Positions 44,578 through 52,602 of a stretch of 64,000 bases of DNA are shown here, one piece after another. Position 1 is the first letter of the stretch; each line of letters opens with the position of its first letter. Where the stretch lies: contig NZ_LMDS01000004.1 in NCBI RefSeq assembly GCF_001425865.1, forward strand, positions 1,055,586 to 1,119,585. The letters are read 5' to 3'. Both the position numbers and the translations under genes were made by a program. Under the pieces are notes generated by a model that saw only the letters and a program-made list of their open reading frames with translations, had not been told where the DNA came from and did no database searches. The stretch comes from Rhizobacter sp. Root404 (GTDB taxonomy: Bacteria > Pseudomonadota > Gammaproteobacteria > Burkholderiales > Burkholderiaceae_C).

Positions 44578-46341
44578 ATGAAGCAAATGATCTCGAAACA
44601 ACTCGTCAAGTACCTGGAAGACCGCGGGGTCGAGTACCTGTTCGGCCTGTGCGGCCACACGAACATCGCGGTGCTGACCGAGCTCGAAGGCTCGACCGTC
44701 AAGTTCGTCAACACCCGCCACGAGCAGATCGCCGCGCACATGGCCGATGGTTATGCGCGCGCGAAGCACACGACCGCCGTGCTGCTGTCGCACCTCGGGC
44801 CGGGGCTGACCAACGCGGCCACCGGCGTCGCGAACGCGGCGCTCGATTCGATCCCGATGGTCGTGATCGCCGGCGACATCCCGAGCCACTACTACGGCAA
44901 GCACCCGCACCAGGAAGTGAACCTGCATTCGGACGCGTCGCAGAGCGAGATCTACCGGCCGTTCGTCAAGCGCGTCTGGCGCGTCGAGCGCCCCGACCTG
45001 TTCCCCGAGATCCTCGAGAAGGCGTTCCAGCTCGCCGAGAGCGGGCGCCCGGGGCCGGTGCTGGTCTCGGTGCCGATGGACATCTTCTCGATGGAAGTCG
45101 ACACCGCGCTGTTCGAGCGCCTGGCGCTGCACACCAAGGCGCTGAACAAGCCCTCGATGGACGACCCGACGGCCGAGAAGATCGTGCGCGCGCTGCTCGA
45201 GGCGAAGAACCCGGTGATCTACGCCGGTGGCGGCATCCTGGGCGCCGACGCGGCGGCCGAGCTGGCCGAGTTCGCGACCCACCTGCAGATCCCGGTCGCG
45301 CACTCGCTGATGGGCAAGGGCGCGCTGCCCGACGACCACCCGCTGACGCTTGGCATGACCGGCTTCTGGGGCACGAAGTTCGTCAACGAGAAGTGCCGCA
45401 CCGCCGACTGGGTGATCGGCCTGGGCACGCGCTTCGCCGAAGCCGACTGCAGCTCGTGGGACAACGAGTTCACGTTCAGCTTCCCGCCGACCAAGCTGAT
45501 CCACATCGACATCGATCCGAGCGAGATCGGTCGCAACTACCCCGCCGAGATCGGCGTCGTGACCGACCTGAAGCAGGCGCTGATCGTGCTGAACCGGGTC
45601 GCGAAGAAGCTCGCGCCGACCGCACGCCGCAACGAGAAGCTGCAAAACGAGATCGCCGACTACCGTGCCGAGTTCATTGCCGGCAACCGGCCGCTGACGG
45701 TCGCGCCGGGCTTCCCGATGCAGCCCGAGCGCATCCTCGCGGTGGTGCGCGAGGCGTTGCCGCGCGACGCGATCATCACCACCGACGTCGGCTGGAACAA
45801 GAACGGCGTCGGTCAGCAGTTCCCGATCTACACGCCGGGCAGCATCCTGACACCGGGAGGCTACGCGACGATGGGCTTCGGCGCCCCGGCCGCGCTCGGC
45901 GCCAAGCTGGCGTGCCCGGAGAAGGTCGTGCTCGCACTGGTCGGCGACGGCGGCTTCGGCCAGAACCCGGCGATGCTCGCGACCGCGGTCGAGATGGGCA
46001 TCCCGGTGATCTGGGTCGTGATGAACAACTTCGCCTACGGCACGATCGCCGGGCTGCAGATGGCGCACTACGGCACCACCGTCGGCGTGCTGTTCCGCAA
46101 GGACGGCAAGCCCTACTCGCCTGACTTCGCGGCGGTCGCGCGCGCCTACGGCGCCGAGGGCGTCAAGATCGAATCAGCCGACCAGTTCAAGGGCGTGCTG
46201 GCCGAGGCGATCGCTTCGAACAAGCCGTTCGTGATCGACGTCGCGATGCTGAACAACCCGGTGCCGACCGCCGGCCACTGGAACATCAACGACATCTACT
46301 CGCCCGGCAAGCGCGACGTGTCGCACGTCTCGATCCCCTGA
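44578..46341 (+). CDS. Thiamine-pyrophosphate-dependent enzyme (acetolactate synthase-like fold)
   Basis: The 587-residue protein has three domains: the Pyr domain with the catalytic-glutamate region FVNTRHEQIAAHMADGYAR, a central domain with NPVIYAGGGILG, and the PP domain with the Mg/TPP-binding motif VGDGGFGQNPAMLATAVEMGIPVIWVVMNN. It could decarboxylate a 2-keto acid, ligate an aldehyde or cleave an acyloin or 2-hydroxyacyl-CoA. I cannot choose between these from sequence. It starts 7 bp after the lyase gene. The C-terminus ends with a short HWNINDIYSPGKRD tail. Confidence 0.85.
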   Translation: MKQMISKQLVKYLEDRGVEYLFGLCGHTNIAVLTELEGSTVKFVNTRHEQIAAHMADGYARAKHTTAVLLSHLGPGLTNAATGVANAALDSIPMVVIAGDIPSHYYGKHPHQEVNLHSDASQSEIYRPFVKRVWRVERPDLFPEILEKAFQLAESGRPGPVLVSVPMDIFSMEVDTALFERLALHTKALNKPSMDDPTAEKIVRALLEAKNPVIYAGGGILGADAAAELAEFATHLQIPVAHSLMGKGALPDDHPLTLGMTGFWGTKFVNEKCRTADWVIGLGTRFAEADCSSWDNEFTFSFPPTKLIHIDIDPSEIGRNYPAEIGVVTDLKQALIVLNRVAKKLAPTARRNEKLQNEIADYRAEFIAGNRPLTVAPGFPMQPERILAVVREALPRDAIITTDVGWNKNGVGQQFPIYTPGSILTPGGYATMGFGAPAALGAKLACPEKVVLALVGDGGFGQNPAMLATAVEMGIPVIWVVMNNFAYGTIAGLQMAHYGTTVGVLFRKDGKPYSPDFAAVARAYGAEGVKIESADQFKGVLAEAIASNKPFVIDVAMLNNPVPTAGHWNINDIYSPGKRDVSHVSIP

Positions 46342-46348
46342 CCTGTCA

Positions 46349-47083
46349 ATGAGCACCCGCCATCAACCGACCGCTGCGGTTCGCGAATCGTTCGGCCAGG
46401 CGCAGCAGCAGGCGGCCGCGATGGTCGCCGGCCCGCCGACGCCGTGGAACGAAGCGGCCCGCGCCCCGCGCGGCTCCGCCCGCTGGCTCGGCATCGCCGC
46501 GGTCTCGGTCGCGGCGGCCGGCGTCGGCGGCTGGCTGGCGGCGGACTGGTTGAAGAGTCCGGCGCCAGCAGTGCCCAGCGTGCCGCCATCGGCCGCCGCG
46601 CCGCCGCCCCGGCCCACGCCCGCGCCGGCCGTCAGCGTGGCGCCTCAGGTCGAAGTGCCGATCGCACTCCGCGTGACCCGCCAGTCCGGGGTGGTCCGCA
46701 TCGAGGCGACCAACGCCAGGCTCGCCGACGCCGTCCGGGCGCTGGCGCAGGCCACCCATACGAACGTCAAGGGCGGCGAGGCGCTGGGCGCGATCGCCTC
46801 GCCGGTCACGCTCAATTGGCAGGGCACCGATGTCGCCGCTGCCTGGGACGCCCTGCTCGGCCGCTACGCGAGCATCGGCGTGTCCTGCACTGGCGCGGCT
46901 TGCGAGTTGTGGGTCGTCGGCGTCACGCCATCACCTGCGACGACGCGCGCTGCAAGCGCAGCGCTGGGCATGGCCGCCGTCGCCGAGGGGCCCGCAACGC
47001 CCGAACCCGCTCAAGCGCCCCGCCCGGCCGCACGCGTGGAACCGCCGCCCCCGGCGACAGACGAGAACACCGAGACGAACTGA
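46349..47083 (+). CDS. Membrane-anchored protein with Pro-rich linker and STN-like domain
   Basis: A 244-residue protein not belonging to any catabolic family I recognise. A cytoplasmic N-terminus (about 1-48) is followed by one transmembrane helix (about 49-67), a Pro/Ala-rich linker and a compact domain (about 108-195). That domain reads IEATNARLADAVRALAQATH...VTLNWQGTDVAAAWDALL and resembles the secretin/TonB N-terminal (STN) fold. Two cysteines (VSCTGAACEL) may form a disulfide. The C-terminus is Pro-rich. It starts 7 bp after the TPP gene, so co-transcription is likely, yet its role there is unclear. Confidence 0.6.
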   Translation: MSTRHQPTAAVRESFGQAQQQAAAMVAGPPTPWNEAARAPRGSARWLGIAAVSVAAAGVGGWLAADWLKSPAPAVPSVPPSAAAPPPRPTPAPAVSVAPQVEVPIALRVTRQSGVVRIEATNARLADAVRALAQATHTNVKGGEALGAIASPVTLNWQGTDVAAAWDALLGRYASIGVSCTGAACELWVVGVTPSPATTRAASAALGMAAVAEGPATPEPAQAPRPAARVEPPPPATDENTETN

Positions 47084-47109
47084 GTTCGCTTCGGGCCCGA
47101 CAAGAAGCT

Positions 47110-47130
47110 AGGCCGCCCCCGGGCGGCCTT
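47110..47130. terminator. Hairpin between convergent genes
   Basis: AGGCCGCCC-CC-GGGCGGCCT (47110-47129) is a perfect 9-bp stem between the convergent membrane-protein and dctM genes. The T-run is short, so its strength as a terminator is uncertain. Confidence 0.5.
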
Positions 47131-47156
47131 GCCGTTCACGCGATGGATGCGCGTCG

Positions 47157-48434
47157 TCAGTGGAAGAACTTCGCCGGCCCCGTCACCAGCCACGGGAACA
47201 GCACCATCAGGAACATGATGATGAATTGCGCCAGCATGAACGGCAGCACGCCCTTCGTCACGCTGTCCATCGACATTCGCCCGACCCCCGCGACCACGTT
47301 CAGCACCACGCCCACCGGCGGCGTGATCAGCCCGATCGCGTTGTTCATGATGAACATCACGCCGAAGTAGACCGGGTCGATGCCTGCCGCCTTGACGACC
47401 GGCATCAGCACCGGCGTCAGGATCAGGATGGTCGGCGTCATGTCCATCGCGGTGCCGACGATCATCACCAGCACCATGATCGCGGCCATCAGCAGGATCG
47501 GGCTGTCGATGAACGGCTGCAGCATGCCGACGACCTTGCCGGGCAGATCGGCCACGGTGATCAGCCAGGCCGAGACCATCGCCGCGGCGACCAGGAACAT
47601 CACCACCGCGGTCGTCTTCGCAGCGGTCACGAAGATGCCGTAGAGCTGCGAGAACTTCAGCCCCCGGTAGATCACGCTCGAGACGAACAGCGCGTAGACC
47701 GCCGCGACGACGCCGGCCTCGGTCGGCGTGAACACGCCGAAGCGCAGCCCGACCAGGATGATGACCGGCAGGAACAGCGCCCAGGCACAGCGGCGGAACG
47801 TGGCGAAGACCTCCCCGGCCGACTTGCGCGGCGGCGGCACGATGTTCTCCTTGCGCGCGACGATCGCCCAGGTGATCCACAGCGACACGCCGATCAGCAG
47901 GCCCGGTGCGATGCCGGCCATGAACAGCTTGGAGATCGACACGTTGGCGGCGACGCCGAAGATCACCAGCCCGATCGACGGCGGCAGGATCGGCGCGATC
48001 ACGCCGGCCGAGGCGATCAGCCCCGCGGCGCGCTGCGGCGCATGGCCCGCGGCGACCATCATCGGCAGCAGCAGCGTGGTCAGCGCCGCGGCATCGGCCA
48101 CCGCGCTGCCCGACAGCGCCGAGAGCATCACCGAGGCGACGATCGTCACGTAGCCGAGGCCGCCGCGGATGTGGCCGACCAGCGCGAGCGCGAACTCGAC
48201 GATGCGCTTGGACAGACCGCCGACGTTCATGATCTCGCCGGCCAGCAGGAAGAACGGCACCGCCAGCAGCGGGTAGTTGTCGGCGCCGCCGATGACGTTC
48301 TGCGCCAGGATCTGCGCGTCGAACATGTCCATGTGCAGCATCAGCGCGACACCGCAGGCCAGCAGCGCGAACGAGATGGGGATGCCGATCGCCATCGCGA
48401 GCAGCAGCGATCCGAGGAAGATGGTCAGGGTCAT
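47157..48434 (-). CDS. dctM: TRAP transporter large permease subunit
   Basis: The 425-residue membrane protein has about twelve hydrophobic segments. Family landmarks are MDMFDAQILAQNVIGGADNYPLLAVPFFLLAGEIMN and GLIASAGVIAPILPPSIGLVIFG, both typical of DctM/TRAP large subunits. It carries the sodium-driven translocation path. It is the last of a dctP-dctQ-dctM operon, with an 18-bp gap to dctQ. TRAP systems import dicarboxylates or other organic acids. Confidence 0.95.
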   Translation of the reverse strand: MTLTIFLGSLLLAMAIGIPISFALLACGVALMLHMDMFDAQILAQNVIGGADNYPLLAVPFFLLAGEIMNVGGLSKRIVEFALALVGHIRGGLGYVTIVASVMLSALSGSAVADAAALTTLLLPMMVAAGHAPQRAAGLIASAGVIAPILPPSIGLVIFGVAANVSISKLFMAGIAPGLLIGVSLWITWAIVARKENIVPPPRKSAGEVFATFRRCAWALFLPVIILVGLRFGVFTPTEAGVVAAVYALFVSSVIYRGLKFSQLYGIFVTAAKTTAVVMFLVAAAMVSAWLITVADLPGKVVGMLQPFIDSPILLMAAIMVLVMIVGTAMDMTPTILILTPVLMPVVKAAGIDPVYFGVMFIMNNAIGLITPPVGVVLNVVAGVGRMSMDSVTKGVLPFMLAQFIIMFLMVLFPWLVTGPAKFFH

Positions 48435-48452
48435 GTCGTGCTCGGGGTTCGG

Positions 48453-49004
48453 TCAGCGCGGCTTCGGCGCGTCATGGGCGGGCAGGTCGAGCGCGGCAAC
48501 GTCCTCCGACTCCTGGATCATCACGAGCTGGTCGTCGGCGACCTGCCCGGTGAACAGCAGCCACAGGTCCAGCACCAGCATCACGCCGCCGGAGATCGCG
48601 AAGAACACACCGGCGAAGTAGACGATCGCCAGCGGCAGCTGCGACGAAGGCGCCAGCACGTCCATGTTGATCTTCACCTGCGCCATGCTGCCCTGGTAGA
48701 TCAGCCAGCAGACGTAGATCATGATCAGGTGGCCGAGCACCAAGCACACCTTCTTGCCGATCGGCGGCAGCCGCGCGACCAGCGCATCCGTGCCCAGGTG
48801 GGCATGCTCGCGCAGCGCGACCACAGCCCCCATGAAGGTGACCCAGACGAACAGCCAGCGCCCCAGTTCCTCCGACACCGTGATGCCGGAGTTGAACGCG
48901 TAGCGCAGAACGACGTTGCCGAACACCAGCACCACCATGATGAACAGCGCCACCGCCATCACGGCGCACAGCAGCTTGCAGTAGAGATCGGCAAGTCGTT
49001 CCAC
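48453..49004 (-). CDS. dctQ: TRAP transporter small permease subunit
   Basis: A 183-residue protein with four hydrophobic helices. The DctQ region ISEELGRWLFVWVTFMGAV is visible as VSEELGRWLFVWVTFMGAVVALREHAHLGTD. It partners with DctM in the membrane. It lies between dctP and dctM with 16 and 18 bp gaps. The C-terminus is a hydrophilic tail of about 25 residues. Confidence 0.92.
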   Translation of the reverse strand: MERLADLYCKLLCAVMAVALFIMVVLVFGNVVLRYAFNSGITVSEELGRWLFVWVTFMGAVVALREHAHLGTDALVARLPPIGKKVCLVLGHLIMIYVCWLIYQGSMAQVKINMDVLAPSSQLPLAIVYFAGVFFAISGGVMLVLDLWLLFTGQVADDQLVMIQESEDVAALDLPAHDAPKPR

Positions 49005-49020
49005 GGAATTCCCCGTTCGA

Positions 49021-50031
49021 TCAGAATTTCTGGACGCGTTCGACTTCGCTCCTGAAGGTCGAGACGACGGCCGGATCGTACGCCGCCGAATACTTGTCGA
49101 TCACCGGCTTGATCTCGGCGCGCATCTTCGCGAGCTCGGCAGCAGGCACCTCGTTGACCAGCATGCCCTTGGCCTTGAGTTCGCCGATCGCCTTGCCGGC
49201 GGCCTCGCGGCTGGCCACGCGCTGGTAGTCGCGTGCCTCGGTGGCGGCGTCCTGCAGCAGCTTCTGTTCGACCGGCGAGAGCTTGTCCCAGAACTTCTTG
49301 CTGATCAGGATGATGTTCGCCGCGTAGACGTGGTTGGTCACGCTCAGGTACTTCTGCACCTCGTAGAACTTGTTCGACAGGATCACCGAGAACGGGTTCT
49401 CCTGGCCGTCGACGGCCTTGCTCTCGAGCGCGTTGTAGAGCTCGGCGAACGGCAGCGGCAGCGGGTTGGCCTTGAAGGTCTTGAAGGTGTCCAGGAACAC
49501 CGGGTTCGGGATCACGCGCAGTTTGATGCCTTCCAGGTCCTCGCCCTTGGTGATCGGGCGCTTGCTGTTGGTGACGTTGCGAAAGCCCAGGTCCCAGAAC
49601 GCCAGCGCGATCAGGCCCTTCTCGGGCAGCTTCGCGGTCAGCTGCTTGCCCAGCGGCCCGTCGAGCATCGCGTCGGCCTGCTTGAAGTTGCTGACGACGA
49701 ACGGGAAGTCGACCAGGCCGAACTCCTTGACGATGCCCACCAGCGAGGTCGTCGCCGGCGCCTGCATCTCCTGCACGCCGCCCTGCAGCGCCGAGGTCTG
49801 CTGCATCTCGTTGCCGAGCTGGTTGGCCGGGAACTCCTTGACGGTGATCTTGCCGCCGCTCTTGGCGTGCACCAGCTCGGCGAACCTCTTGACGCCCATG
49901 CTGACCGGGTGATCGGTGTTGTTCAGGTGGCCGAAACGGATCGTCCGCTCCTGGATGTCCTGCGCCTGGGCGAGCGCCGCGGCGGCGAACAGCAGCGCCA
50001 TCGTCGTCAGTTTGATCAGGGGTGATTTCAT
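49021..50031 (-). CDS. dctP: TRAP transporter solute-binding protein
   Basis: The 336-residue periplasmic binding protein has a signal peptide (MKSPLIKLTTMALLFAAAAL, ending AQA). The DctP fold is clear: IRFGHLNNTDHPVSMGVKRF, the substrate-carboxylate arginine region DLEGIKLRVIPNPVF and PFAELYNALESKAVDGQENP. It should bind an organic acid. GGAGACGAC directly precedes the ATG. Operator E and a sigma-70 promoter lie upstream, which ties the transporter to the other dyad-controlled genes. The ligand is unknown. Confidence 0.94.
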   Translation of the reverse strand: MKSPLIKLTTMALLFAAAALAQAQDIQERTIRFGHLNNTDHPVSMGVKRFAELVHAKSGGKITVKEFPANQLGNEMQQTSALQGGVQEMQAPATTSLVGIVKEFGLVDFPFVVSNFKQADAMLDGPLGKQLTAKLPEKGLIALAFWDLGFRNVTNSKRPITKGEDLEGIKLRVIPNPVFLDTFKTFKANPLPLPFAELYNALESKAVDGQENPFSVILSNKFYEVQKYLSVTNHVYAANIILISKKFWDKLSPVEQKLLQDAATEARDYQRVASREAAGKAIGELKAKGMLVNEVPAAELAKMRAEIKPVIDKYSAAYDPAVVSTFRSEVERVQKF

Positions 50032-50129
50032 GTCGTCTCCAGAGGGGATGGGGATCGGGTCGGGCGTCGAAGACCATCGCACGCGCTCGCGGCGCGCGCT
50101 TGATGGGGTGGGGATGCGGGGTCCAGCGT

Positions 50130-50183
50130 GTTGCGCCAGGTAGAACGCAGTTCCAATTTTAAGGATTGACCCTGCAGGGTCAA
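50130..50183 (-). promoter_or_regulatory. Promoter and IclR-type operator E of the TRAP operon; palindrome at its -35
   Basis: On the minus strand TTGACC (50183-50178), 16 bp and TAAAAT (50161-50156) form a promoter. Directly downstream, read on the plus strand, GTTGC-N7-AGAAC (50130-50146) keeps 8 of 10 arm positions of the shared dyad, at about +3 to +19. The -35 lies in a perfect 18-bp palindrome, TTGACCCTGCAGGGTCAA (50166-50183), which may also act as the iclR terminator hairpin. Confidence 0.6.
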
Positions 50184-50195
50184 CGAGGGTTCGCC

Positions 50196-50924
50196 CTAGG
50201 TCCTCGGCGGATAGCGGCCCCCGAGTTGCGCCGTCACCCGGCGCGCGCTGCGTTGCACGTCGAGACCGTGCTGGCGATTCAGGCGCATCGCCGGCATCGT
50301 CAGCGCGATCACGCCGGCCAGCGCGCCGGCGGCGTCGAAGACCGGCGCGGCGATCGCCGCGACCTCGCGCACGAGGTCCGCCGGCACGATCACCAGCGGC
50401 TCGGGCCGCTGCGGCCCGCGCGGCAGCGCCGGCGCGTCCTCGAACAGCGCGAACACCTTGCCGACGGCGCCGCGCCCCGCCGGCAGCAGCGCGCCGACCT
50501 GGGTGTGGTCGCGAATGGTCTGGGGCGAGTCCACGCCGTACAGGCACAGCCGCTTCGCGCCCTGGCGGATGTGATACGCCGCGCTCTCGCGGGTGGCCTC
50601 GACGAGCTCGCGCAACGCCGGCATCACCACGCTTTCCATCGAGAAGGAGGCGGCGTAGACCGCCTGCAGACGCGGAATCGTCGAACCCAGGCTGAAGCGT
50701 CCGTCGGCATGGCGCTCGACGATGTGGGCGTGCGCCAGCGAGGCCAGCAGCCGCAGGACCGTGCTCTTGTACTGGCGGCTCTCCTGCGCGAGCTCGGCCA
50801 GTGACAACAGCGGCCGATCGGGCGTGAACACGTCGAGCAGCGAGATCGCGCGATCGACCGCACCCACGCCGCCCGGTGCGGCCTGCTGTTCCGACATCGA
50901 CGGTTGGGCGGCTTTGCGAGGCAT
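50196..50924 (-). CDS. IclR-family transcriptional regulator (second copy)
   Basis: A 242-residue IclR regulator. The winged-helix domain has GGVGAVDRAISLLDVFTPD and the recognition region YKSTVLRLLASL, nearly identical to the first copy's. The effector domain contains SAAYHIRQGAKRLCLYGVDS and GRGAVGKVFALFED. ATG 50924 (MPRKAAQPSMSEQQ) is used; ATG 50897 is an alternative. It lies upstream of dctPQM on the same strand but has operator F in front of its own gene, which suggests autoregulation. Effector unknown. Confidence 0.9.
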   Translation of the reverse strand: MPRKAAQPSMSEQQAAPGGVGAVDRAISLLDVFTPDRPLLSLAELAQESRQYKSTVLRLLASLAHAHIVERHADGRFSLGSTIPRLQAVYAASFSMESVVMPALRELVEATRESAAYHIRQGAKRLCLYGVDSPQTIRDHTQVGALLPAGRGAVGKVFALFEDAPALPRGPQRPEPLVIVPADLVREVAAIAAPVFDAAGALAGVIALTMPAMRLNRQHGLDVQRSARRVTAQLGGRYPPRT

Positions 50925-50942
50925 GGGATAAAATGATACGCT

Positions 50943-50959
50943 GTTCTTGCAGATAGAAC
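50943..50959. promoter_or_regulatory. IclR-type operator F, between the second iclR and a small exported-protein gene
   Basis: GTTCT-TGCAGAT-AGAAC is a full match to the 5-7-5 dyad. It lies 19 bp upstream of the iclR ATG, where a repressor would block its promoter, and 9 bp downstream of TAAAAT (50929-50934), a possible -10 for the plus-strand gene at 51001. Confidence 0.7.
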
Positions 50960-51000
50960 TTGCGGCCGCGCGCGGCGCCATCAACCACTACACTTTGCGC

Positions 51001-51399
51001 ATGCGAATCCAACTGCTCGTCACGCTGGTCAGCACGGTGGTCGCCTGCACCACCGCATCCGCCCAGGCCGAACCCGATGTGCCGCGCGACGGCCGCTGGG
51101 CCGCCACGATCACGGCGCCCGATGGCAAGCGTCAGGTCGCGCGGCTGGACCTGCGGCAGTTCAGCGGCACCTGGCACGGCACGCTGCCAGCCGCGCCGAA
51201 TGCCAAGGGTGCCTGCAAGGCGCGCCGGTTTCCGGTCACGGTCCAGCAGAGCAACGGCTCCGGGCTGGCCTTCACCGTCTGGGGCGATCAGGTGGCTGCG
51301 GCGTGCGCCAACCTGACGATCGAGTTGACGCCGACGACCGAGACGCAGTTCGAGGGGACGGCCGAACCGGGTGGGGCGATCAAGCTGGTTCGTCGCTGA
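51001..51399 (+). CDS. Small exported protein of unknown function
   Basis: A 132-residue protein with a signal peptide (MRIQLLVTLVSTVVACTTAS, probably cleaved after AQA). The mature part, DGRWAATITAPDGKRQVARLDLRQFSGTWHGTL..., is beta-rich and has two cysteines (GACKARRF and AAACANLT) that may pair. I do not recognise the family. It starts 41 bp after operator F and is divergent from the second iclR. The 3' end overlaps the convergent SpeE-like gene by 20 bp. Confidence 0.65.
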   Translation: MRIQLLVTLVSTVVACTTASAQAEPDVPRDGRWAATITAPDGKRQVARLDLRQFSGTWHGTLPAAPNAKGACKARRFPVTVQQSNGSGLAFTVWGDQVAAACANLTIELTPTTETQFEGTAEPGGAIKLVRR

Positions 51400-52183
51400 C
51401 GCGCGCGTCCGACGCGCCTTGCGCCACCAGCGCGTTCGTGACGCGCGAGAACGCGCCGCGCAGTTCCTTCCAGCCCGCATCGCTCAGGTTGGCGGGCCGC
51501 CGCAGGGCGCCACCCCCGGCTTGCGCGAGGGCGTCGCCCCGCGCCGCAAAGGTCACGCTGTTGGTGCCGTCGCGGTCGCCGACGCTCAGCACGCGACCGC
51601 CGAAACTGCGCGCGATCCGCTCGACCCACGTGCCATGCTGCGGATCGCCGGCATGCAGGTTGACGACGAGCAGGCCGTCCGCGGCCAGCGCGTCGAAGCA
51701 GTCGTCGTAGAAGCGCTGGCTGCCGAGAGCCGGCGGCAGGCCGGCGGCATCGAAGGCGTCGACCATCAGCACGTCGAAGCGCTCGGTCGTCTCGGCGACG
51801 AAGCGGGCGCCATCGGCCTCGACGACGCGCAGCCGCGCATCGTCCGGCGGCACGCGGAAGGTGTCGCGCAACGCGATCACGCGCGGGTCGATCTCGACGG
51901 CGACCAGCGACGCATGCGCCAGGTGCCGGTGGCAGAACTTCGCGATCGAGCCGCCGCCCAGACCGATCAGCGCGAGCGCGCGCGCGGCCGGCCGCAGCAT
52001 CGGCCAGGCCATCATCGTGCGGGTGTAGTCGAGCGCGAGCGCGTCGGGCCGGCGGATGTCCATGCGGCTCTGGATCGCCGCGCTCGAGAAGTGCAGCGAA
52101 CGTGCGTCGAGGTCCTCGCGCACGTACGGCTGCGGCGCATCGGTCGGCGGAATCAGTCGACCGCCGCGGTGTCGTCCGGCCAC
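51380..52183 (-). CDS. Spermidine synthase-like SAM-dependent protein
   Basis: The SAM-binding core is ALALIGLGGGSIAKFCHRHLAHASLVAVEIDPRVIALRD, followed by RLRVVEADGARFVAETTERFDVLMVDAFDA, as in spermidine synthase-type aminopropyltransferases and related methyltransferases. The N-terminal region LIPPTDAPQPYVREDLDARSLHFSSAAIQSRM matches short SpeE-like proteins, but no ATG precedes it. GTG at 52183 is used here; CTG at 52156 (overlapping the upstream stop) or the internal ATG at 52063 are alternatives. It is co-transcribed with the DUF4826-like gene. Its substrate is unknown, and a true spermidine synthase role is not assured. Confidence 0.7.
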   Translation of the reverse strand: MAGRHRGGRLIPPTDAPQPYVREDLDARSLHFSSAAIQSRMDIRRPDALALDYTRTMMAWPMLRPAARALALIGLGGGSIAKFCHRHLAHASLVAVEIDPRVIALRDTFRVPPDDARLRVVEADGARFVAETTERFDVLMVDAFDAAGLPPALGSQRFYDDCFDALAADGLLVVNLHAGDPQHGTWVERIARSFGGRVLSVGDRDGTNSVTFAARGDALAQAGGGALRRPANLSDAGWKELRGAFSRVTNALVAQGASDARVSDEPA

Positions 52184-52602
52184 GAGCCCTCGTCGTCGGC
52201 CCAGGCCAGCAGCGCGGTGCCGCGCCGCTTCAGCGTCGCCGCGAGCTTCGGCAGCGCGTCGTCCGGCAGGTGCGCCCACGCCGGCGGCACGTCGCCGCGG
52301 TCCAGCTGCTCGCCGTGCAGCACCCAGCGCTTGCCGAACGCGCGCATCGCATCGCGCGGCGCGGCGAGGTCGTGGGCCGGCAGCGCGTCGGCCGGCAGAT
52401 CGCCGGCGATCACCCACCAGCCGATCCACTCCGGCCGGTGCGCGCTCTCGACGGCCCACAGGCCCGCATAGGGCATCGCGAACCACGCCGGGCGCTCGCC
52501 GATCCGCCCGTGCTCCGGCGCGAGGCGCGCGATGCAGGCCGCCACGTCCGCGGCGCGCTCGGCGCACCAGGCTTCCTCGGGCGACACGGTCGGCTCAGAC
52601 AT
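52153..52602 (-). CDS. DUF4826-like conserved protein
   Basis: A 149-residue soluble protein rich in tryptophan. The stretch GRIGERPAWFAMPYAGLWAVESAHRPEWIGWWVIAGDLPAD and the later HDLAAPRDAMRAFGKRW resemble DUF4826, an uncharacterised family. No signal peptide or membrane segment is present. It overlaps the pirin gene by 8 bp upstream and the SpeE-like gene downstream, so all three share a transcript. Function unknown. Confidence 0.65.
   Translation of the reverse strand: MSEPTVSPEEAWCAERAADVAACIARLAPEHGRIGERPAWFAMPYAGLWAVESAHRPEWIGWWVIAGDLPADALPAHDLAAPRDAMRAFGKRWVLHGEQLDRGDVPPAWAHLPDDALPKLAATLKRRGTALLAWADDEGSWPDDTAAVD

Noticed and set aside
47160..49055. A 631-codon plus-strand frame opposite dctM and dctQ
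   Set aside because: Shadow of the TRAP genes with an Arg/His/Asp/Gln-rich composition.
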